Positions 38,513-43,484 of a stretch of DNA of 43,484 bases are shown piece after piece. Within the stretch, counting starts at the first letter, position 1. Each line of letters begins with the position of its first letter. The position numbers and the translations under genes were made by a program. Origin of the DNA: Gammaproteobacteria bacterium (GTDB lineage Bacteria; Pseudomonadota; Gammaproteobacteria; Pseudomonadales; Halieaceae); assembly GCA_003646405.1 (NCBI GenBank), contig QNFR01000008.1, forward strand, positions 1 to 43,484. The letters run 5' to 3'. The notes below the pieces were generated by a model. It was not told the origin of the DNA. It made no database searches and saw only the letters and a list, made by a program, of their open reading frames with translations.

Positions 38513-41069
38513 TACGCCGCTTGGTATGTCGGGTAGCCACCGCCTGCAGCGGGTCATCCGGCCAGGGATGTTTGGGATAACGCCCCTTCATCTCCCGTTT
38601 CACCTCCTGGTAGCTGCTGCGCCAGAAACCTGCCAAATCCTGGGTCACTTGCAGCGGACGCTGCGCCGGCGACAGCAGGTGAATGAGCAGTGCAACCCGC
38701 CCGCCCGCTATAGTCGGGGTCTCTTCACAGCCAAACATTTCCTGCAGCTTCACCGCCAGCACCGGTGGATCCTGGCTATAGTCAATCGCCACGCTGGAAC
38801 CTGAAGGCACCGCCCAACGCTCCGGTGCCAAACGTTCCAACTCCAATGGCAGCGGCCACGACAGTCGCGCATGCAAAATGGCCCGCAGATCCAGTGACTG
38901 AAAGTCCTGCAAACGCCGCACCTCTCCCAGATAGGGCAACAACCAGACCTCGAGGGTATTCAGCAGAGCCTCATCCGACAAGTCCGGCCAGCGGTTTTTC
39001 TCCCCATCCGACTCAGCCCGATGTAATAGCATCACCCGGGAGCGCCACTGCTGCAGGTTCTTGCTCCAGGGCAGGATATCCAGGCCTTTCTTGCGTATAA
39101 CGCCCAACAGAGCCTCCCCGCGCGCCGTCTCCGAGACCTGTGACAGCGGCTCCGCTGACAACAGGATATTACCCACCATATGGCGCCGCTGGGCGACAAA
39201 CTGCTCCTTGCGATAATCCCATTCCACCAGTTCTTCTTCGCGTACCAGGGTCGACAGCATCTCGCGAAAATTAACGGGGCTGAGTGCACACGCGCTGTAA
39301 ATTCGGTCAGCGGACTCGCCCACATGCCCGCCCAATTCGGCCACCGCCAGCCAATCCCGACCGGCCAGTTCATCCTCCGGCGGCACGACCGCACTGCGAC
39401 CGTTGCTCAACTGATACTGGGTGCCGTCCCCGTCCGGGCGCAGCTGCGCGATTCGATCCGGATAGGCGCTGGCCAACAACACACCCAGCACATCGGGTTG
39501 CGCCACACCGATAGCAAATTTGCGCGGTTTGTGAATTTCACTGGCCAAACGGGCAAAGCGCCGGGCCTGTTGCCAGGTCCGTTTGAACCAGGCCTGCAAC
39601 TCCGGCTGGCAGCGACTCTCTCCCATCAAAACGGCGAGGGTAAGGCTAATATCCACACCACGGTCTGCCAGTGGATTGCGCTCGGATAGCACCGCGGCCA
39701 GCAGGCAAGCGGTCTCTGTCGCGTGAATGTCACAACCCACCAGCAGCATATGGGCCAGCCGCGGATGTAGTGGCATCTGCGCCAGGCGCACACCATGGGG
39801 TGTGAGTTGATACCCGCCTGAGCCATTTTCGAATACGGCGCCGCACACCTCCAGAATCGACAGGGCTTGTTGGTAGGGGGCGGATGGCGGCGGATCCAGC
39901 CAGGCAAGCTCAGAATAGTCCTGGACCCCCCAGGACAACAGTTGCAGCGCCATCGGCACCAGATCCGCCTGCATGATCTCCGGGGTGGCGTGTGCCACCA
40001 GGCGCGCGTGCTGCTCTTCACTCCACACGCGATAGCAATGCCCCGGACCCAGGCGGCCCGCCCGGCCCTGACGCTGCCGTGCTGACGCGCGAGAAATACG
40101 CCGCGTAGCCAGGCGCGTCATTCCGGTGGCCGGATCGAACACAGCTTCACGCACCAGCCCCGAATCGACCACCGCCTGTATCCCTTCGATGGTGAGGCTG
40201 GTTTCGGCAATATTGGTAGACAACACCACCTTGCGCATACCCTCTGGCGCAGGATTAATCGCCTGCTGTTGCCGCTCCAGGGACAAACCCCCGTACAGCG
40301 GCGCCAGCAGCACGTGCTGCTCCTGCGCCTGCTGCAAGGCCGCAGACAATTCCCGCGCGACGCGATTGATTTCACGCTGCCCTGGCAGGAATACCAGTAC
40401 GCTGCCATCCTGTTCATGTAAGGCGCGCAGCACCGCTTTGACCGTGGGTGGGACAATAGAGTCGCGCAGCTGGTATGGCTCACCGTAGCTACTTTCGACA
40501 GGAAACTGGCGCCCCTGGGACGTGACAAGCGGGGCGTCGTCCAATAGCTTGGCCACCGCGGTTCCGTCCAGGGTGGCCGACATCACCAGCACCTTGAGCG
40601 GCGGGCCTTCACGAAACAATTCACGCCCCTGCAGGGCCAGTGCCAGACACAGGTCCGAATCGAGGTTGCGCTCATGGAATTCATCGAAGATCACCAGGCC
40701 CACATCTTCCAGGCCCGGATCCCGCTGCAACTGGCGAGTGAGAATCCCCTCAGTAATCACCTCAATACGCGTATTCTCGCCGATACAGGTTTCCAGTCGA
40801 ATGCGATAACCCACGGTTTGCCCCAGGGCCTCACCAAGCAGCTGCGCCATACGGGCGGCGGCCGCGCGCGTGGCCATGCGACGAGGTTCCAATACCAGGA
40901 TTTTGCGACCGCCCAGCCAGCTTTGGTCCAACAGGGCCAGGGGAACTATCGTGGTCTTGCCTGCTCCCGGCGGGGCCTGCAGCACCACCTCGTGACCCTC
41001 ACCCAGACGCAACTTTAGTTGGTCGAGAACCTCGCTGATGGGCAGTTCACTGATATCGTCGGGATACAT
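38505..41069 (-). CDS. hrpB: ATP-dependent RNA helicase HrpB
   Basis: A DEAH-family helicase of 854 aa. Walker A is GAGKTT (35-40), the DEAH box is DEFH (129-132), and motif III is SAT (MSATLDG). The C-terminal helicase core (NIAETSLTIEGI, QRQGRAGR) and the long HrpB-specific tail ending RHTKRRIS complete the family length. The RNA substrate is not known. It is a single gene converging on DUF3501. Confidence 0.94.
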   Translation of the reverse strand: MYPDDISELPISEVLDQLKLRLGEGHEVVLQAPPGAGKTTIVPLALLDQSWLGGRKILVLEPRRMATRAAAARMAQLLGEALGQTVGYRIRLETCIGENTRIEVITEGILTRQLQRDPGLEDVGLVIFDEFHERNLDSDLCLALALQGRELFREGPPLKVLVMSATLDGTAVAKLLDDAPLVTSQGRQFPVESSYGEPYQLRDSIVPPTVKAVLRALHEQDGSVLVFLPGQREINRVARELSAALQQAQEQHVLLAPLYGGLSLERQQQAINPAPEGMRKVVLSTNIAETSLTIEGIQAVVDSGLVREAVFDPATGMTRLATRRISRASARQRQGRAGRLGPGHCYRVWSEEQHARLVAHATPEIMQADLVPMALQLLSWGVQDYSELAWLDPPPSAPYQQALSILEVCGAVFENGSGGYQLTPHGVRLAQMPLHPRLAHMLLVGCDIHATETACLLAAVLSERNPLADRGVDISLTLAVLMGESRCQPELQAWFKRTWQQARRFARLASEIHKPRKFAIGVAQPDVLGVLLASAYPDRIAQLRPDGDGTQYQLSNGRSAVVPPEDELAGRDWLAVAELGGHVGESADRIYSACALSPVNFREMLSTLVREEELVEWDYRKEQFVAQRRHMVGNILLSAEPLSQVSETARGEALLGVIRKKGLDILPWSKNLQQWRSRVMLLHRAESDGEKNRWPDLSDEALLNTLEVWLLPYLGEVRRLQDFQSLDLRAILHARLSWPLPLELERLAPERWAVPSGSSVAIDYSQDPPVLAVKLQEMFGCEETPTIAGGRVALLIHLLSPAQRPLQVTQDLAGFWRSSYQEVKREMKGRYPKHPWPDDPLQAVATRHTKRRIS

Positions 41070-41239
41070 GTGACAATCTTAACGGAGCCGACTCCCTGAG
41101 GCTACGAAATCCGCTGACCATTGAGGGTTAATCCACACTCGCCTGGGGCTTGCAGGGGATCACTGCTTTGCACCATGACGTTCCCCTGTCAGCCTGCTAT
41201 CCTTGAATGTGAACAGCAACAGGATAAGGAGAAAATCGA

Positions 41240-41800
41240 ATGGCGTTACTGGTATTGGGCATTTTGGTATTTGCGGGAATACATTTCATACCGTCACTGG
41301 CGCCAGGTCTCAAGGCAAGCTGGCTCGGTCGTTTGGGCGAGAATGGCTATAAAGGCACATTCGCCTTACTGGCGCTGGCCTCCTTCGCACTGATAATCAC
41401 CGGCTGGCGCAGCGCCCAACCGGAATTTCTATACACGCCCTCTCCCGCGCTACGCCACCCCGCTATGCTGCTGCTGGTTGTCGCTTTCCTGCTGATGGTA
41501 GTCAGTTCACGCAACTCGCGCCTGAGCCTGCTGGTTCGTCACCCACAGCTCACCGGCGTCACCGCATGGGGCATTGCACACTTGCTGTTGAACGGCGACA
41601 ACCGCTCCCTGGTGCTGTTTGGGGGTATGGCCGTGTGGGCCCTGGTGGAGATGATTACCATCAACCGGCGCGATGGGGCGTGGATCAAGGGTGCGGCCCC
41701 GTCATGGGGTGCGGAAATTGTTACCCTGGTGATTGCGTTGGTGATTGTCGCGGTGGTTGTTAAAATACATCCATGGCTCACCGGCATGCCGGTGATATGA
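41240..41800 (+). CDS. NnrU-family membrane protein
   Basis: A 186-residue inner-membrane protein with about six helices, matching the NnrU family (HFIPS near the N-terminus, ALRHPAMLLLV, HPQLTGVTAWGIAHLLLNGDNRS). NnrU was named from nitric oxide/nitrite reductase loci, and relatives act in carotenoid isomerisation in plants; no denitrification or carotenoid gene is seen here. The AAGGAG ribosome site is 9 bases before the ATG. The 170 bases upstream, shared with hrpB, show no clear promoter. Confidence 0.85.
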   Translation: MALLVLGILVFAGIHFIPSLAPGLKASWLGRLGENGYKGTFALLALASFALIITGWRSAQPEFLYTPSPALRHPAMLLLVVAFLLMVVSSRNSRLSLLVRHPQLTGVTAWGIAHLLLNGDNRSLVLFGGMAVWALVEMITINRRDGAWIKGAAPSWGAEIVTLVIALVIVAVVVKIHPWLTGMPVI

Positions 41801-41823
41801 CATAATGGTGCGCCGTGCGCACC
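41779..41823. repeat. Two adjacent palindromes between nnrU and the flavoprotein gene
   Basis: The 16-base perfect palindrome CACCGGCATGCCGGTG (41779-41794) lies in the last codons of nnrU. A second hairpin follows, GGTGCGC-CGT-GCGCACC (41807-41823). Neither has a T-run on either strand, so a factor-dependent bidirectional terminator or an mRNA-stabilising structure between these convergent genes is possible. Confidence 0.45.
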
Positions 41824-41864
41824 CTACAGCATCTTCTCCATAAGGTACGTACCGCGTACCACAC

Positions 41865-42881
41865 CTACCACTGTACGCCGGGCGGCGGCTGGAAACTCTC
41901 CAGCACACGAACATAGTTCGAGCGTAAAAATGGCGACGAATCCGTGGCATTGTTCTGGCTGATACTGCCTTTGAGCTGCCGCACTGACTCGTACTCTCTT
42001 TCGTCCAGCCATTCACCCAGTGCACGCAATATCATGGCCAGTTGTCCGGGCCCGTGTCGCAACAGCACACTGCACAGGTGGGTGACATCCGCTCCCGCCA
42101 ACAGCGCTTTGAGCACATCCGTCGCATTGTGCACACCCCCGGTAATCGCCAGGGAACAATCGATACGGCTGTGGAGAATCGCGATCCAGCGGATACGCAT
42201 AAGTGACTCTTCGGAGGTGGAAAGCTCCAGCTTCGGCACCACTTCCAGGGTCTCCAGGTCAATATCCGGTTGGTAAAACCGATTAAACAGCACCAGGCCG
42301 TTAGCACCCGCCTGCTCAAACCGCTGAGCCACATTCACCACAGAGCTGAACTGGGAAGACAGTTTCATGGTAATGGGAATGCTGATCTTCTGGCGCAGCG
42401 ACTCCAGGATCTCCACATAGCGATCCTCCACTTGACGGCCATCCTCGTGGCAGGATGCGGGGATATAGTAGACATTCAACTCCAGCGCATCGGCGCCGGC
42501 CTCCTCCAGCGCCGTCGCGTAGTTAACCCAGCCTCCGGGTGTGGTGCCATTGAGGCTGGCAATCACCGGGATCTCCAGACTGCTCTTGAGCAACGCGAGG
42601 TGTTCCAGATAAATTTCTTCATAACTCCTGTAGTTGTCCGGTATCGTCGGATGAAAGCTATCCGCCTCACCGTGACCCAGTGATTGCTGATGGAAGAAAC
42701 GATCAAGATTGGCATCCTCCTCTTCGATCTTCTCTTCGAACAAGGAGTGCATGACCAGCGCGCCGGCACCGGCATCTTCCAACCGCCTGGCCGAATCCAG
42801 GTGCTTGCTGAGGGGTGACGATGAGGGCACCAGCGGATTTTTGAGCTTCAGCCCCAGGTACTCGGTGGATAAATCAGCCAT
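41865..42881 (-). CDS. Dihydroorotate dehydrogenase-like flavoprotein
   Basis: A 338-residue TIM-barrel protein of the DHOD/PreA superfamily (LGLKLKNPLVPSSSPLS at the start; phosphate-binding TGGVHNATDVLKALLAGAD near the C-terminus). In true dihydroorotate dehydrogenases and PreA the segment after LN is SCPN with a catalytic Cys or Ser; here it reads LNVYYIPASCHEDG, so the active-site loop differs and pyrimidine synthesis is unlikely. It starts two bases after the nifJ-type gene ends, and this pairing probably reflects an electron-transfer role with that enzyme. The substrate is unknown. Confidence 0.82.
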   Translation of the reverse strand: MADLSTEYLGLKLKNPLVPSSSPLSKHLDSARRLEDAGAGALVMHSLFEEKIEEEDANLDRFFHQQSLGHGEADSFHPTIPDNYRSYEEIYLEHLALLKSSLEIPVIASLNGTTPGGWVNYATALEEAGADALELNVYYIPASCHEDGRQVEDRYVEILESLRQKISIPITMKLSSQFSSVVNVAQRFEQAGANGLVLFNRFYQPDIDLETLEVVPKLELSTSEESLMRIRWIAILHSRIDCSLAITGGVHNATDVLKALLAGADVTHLCSVLLRHGPGQLAMILRALGEWLDEREYESVRQLKGSISQNNATDSSPFLRSNYVRVLESFQPPPGVQW

Positions 42882-42883
42882 AA

Positions 42884-43484
42884 TCAGCCCTCCCCTTCAG
42901 GATTTGGCGCCGGCGTTACCGTACCGGCATTTAGTTTCGCATTGGCTTTCACCTGCGCCACTTCTTCGCTATCGCTCCAGTCCAGCTGCGACAACTGTTT
43001 ATAGAAATTGTAGCGGTGATTAACAAATTTCTGCTCTTCCTCGACCAGTGCCTCAGCCACCTCCGGATGGGTGTGCCACAGCATGTTAAAGCGGGTCTCG
43101 GTCTGCACATACTCCTTGTAGGGAATGCTGGGCGCTTTTGAATCCAGTTTCAGCGGCGTTTTACCCCGCTCGATATTTTTCGGATTGAAGCGGAACAGCG
43201 GCCAGTGACCACTTTTTACCGCCATATCCTGCTGCCGGTGATTAAAGGACATATCCACGCCGTGGGCGATACAGGGCGAGAAGGCGATTATCAGGGAGGG
43301 GCCGGGATGCGCTTCCGCTTCCAGGAATGCATTGAGCGTCTGTGTATCCTTAGCACCGTAGGCCACGCGCGCCACATACACGTTCTCGTAATCCATGGCC
43401 AGCAATGCCAGATCCTTCTTGCCGGTGCGCTTGCCCGCGGAGGAAAACTTGGCCACGGCGCCACGCGGGGTAGCCTTGGATGTC
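42884..43484 (-). CDS. nifJ: Pyruvate:ferredoxin/flavodoxin oxidoreductase, C-terminal end (partial)
   Basis: About 199 residues of the C-terminal region of a single-chain PFOR; the rest lies beyond the right edge. The reading frame is open to the edge and includes TSKATPRGAVAKFS just before the stretch AGKRTGKKDLA. The ThDP-domain features MDYENVYVARVAYGAK and PSLIIAFSPCIAHG are characteristic. The enzyme converts pyruvate and CoA to acetyl-CoA, CO2 and reduced ferredoxin or flavodoxin and is usually oxygen-sensitive. The choice between ferredoxin and flavodoxin cannot be read from this piece. Confidence 0.9.
   Translation of the reverse strand, partial: TSKATPRGAVAKFSSAGKRTGKKDLALLAMDYENVYVARVAYGAKDTQTLNAFLEAEAHPGPSLIIAFSPCIAHGVDMSFNHRQQDMAVKSGHWPLFRFNPKNIERGKTPLKLDSKAPSIPYKEYVQTETRFNMLWHTHPEVAEALVEEEQKFVNHRYNFYKQLSQLDWSDSEEVAQVKANAKLNAGTVTPAPNPEGEG

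Noticed and set aside
41865-42881. Calling the flavoprotein pyrD
   Set aside because: The SCPN catalytic loop of dihydroorotate dehydrogenases is replaced, and the gene sits with nifJ rather than pyrimidine genes.

Overview
The window reads as chromosomal DNA of a GC-rich gammaproteobacterium. The order smc-zipA-ligA, a complete ccmABCDEFGHI set, TtcA, YgiQ and HrpB all fit that class. Protein style and the mix of respiratory genes with ferredoxin-linked 2-oxoacid oxidoreductases suggest a marine Cellvibrionales/Halieaceae-like bacterium; this placement is inference from memory, not from a search. No tRNA, rRNA, CRISPR array, insertion sequence or prophage was seen.

Layout. (1) 1-8432, phosphate block: a plus-strand run pstS - PhoU/ArsC-like fusion - pstC - pstA - two different pstB-type ATPases, meeting a minus-strand phoB-phoR-phoU run. 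A clear Pho box precedes phoB. (2) 8613-13299, minus strand: korC-korA-korB, a predicted 2-oxoacid oxidoreductase with an NAD(P)H-linked flavin/Fe-S subunit. (3) 13485-20608, minus strand: smc, zipA, ligA and a small lytic-transglycosylase-like lipoprotein. (4) 20820-28700, minus strand: ttcA followed by ccmA-I for cytochrome c maturation, nearly all genes overlapping, broken only by a 129-base palindrome-rich spacer between ccmB and ccmC. (5) 28884-32406, plus strand: malate dehydrogenase with a strong terminator, a TetR regulator, decayed remnants of a divergent ybbA/tesA pair, and bioA. (6) 32774-35846: a Kv-type potassium channel and YgiQ. (7) 36077-38512: rubrerythrin, a CCG-domain Fe-S oxidoreductase and a DUF3501 protein, a likely peroxide-defence set. 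(8) 38505 to the end: hrpB (minus), an NnrU-family membrane protein (plus), then a dihydroorotate-dehydrogenase-like flavoprotein and the C-terminal end of a pyruvate:ferredoxin/flavodoxin oxidoreductase (minus).

The most unusual system is the phosphate locus. The two PstB paralogues have complementary lesions. The first keeps the LSGGQ signature but has lost the Q-loop Gln and switch His; the second keeps Walker A, Q-loop, Walker B and switch His but has a ruined signature (LSLEEQ). Paired head to tail they would make one complete and one degenerate ATP site, the layout known from asymmetric heterodimeric ABC exporters but unexpected in a Pst importer. The same operon encodes a PhoU domain fused to an ArsC/low-molecular-weight-phosphatase fold whose catalytic Cys and P-loop Arg are replaced by Asp and Ala. 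Together these suggest a phosphate transporter rebuilt as an asymmetric, signal-coupled machine. A second theme is oxygen-sensitive ferredoxin metabolism (Kor and NifJ) sharing the window with rubrerythrin-based peroxide protection and cytochrome c biogenesis.
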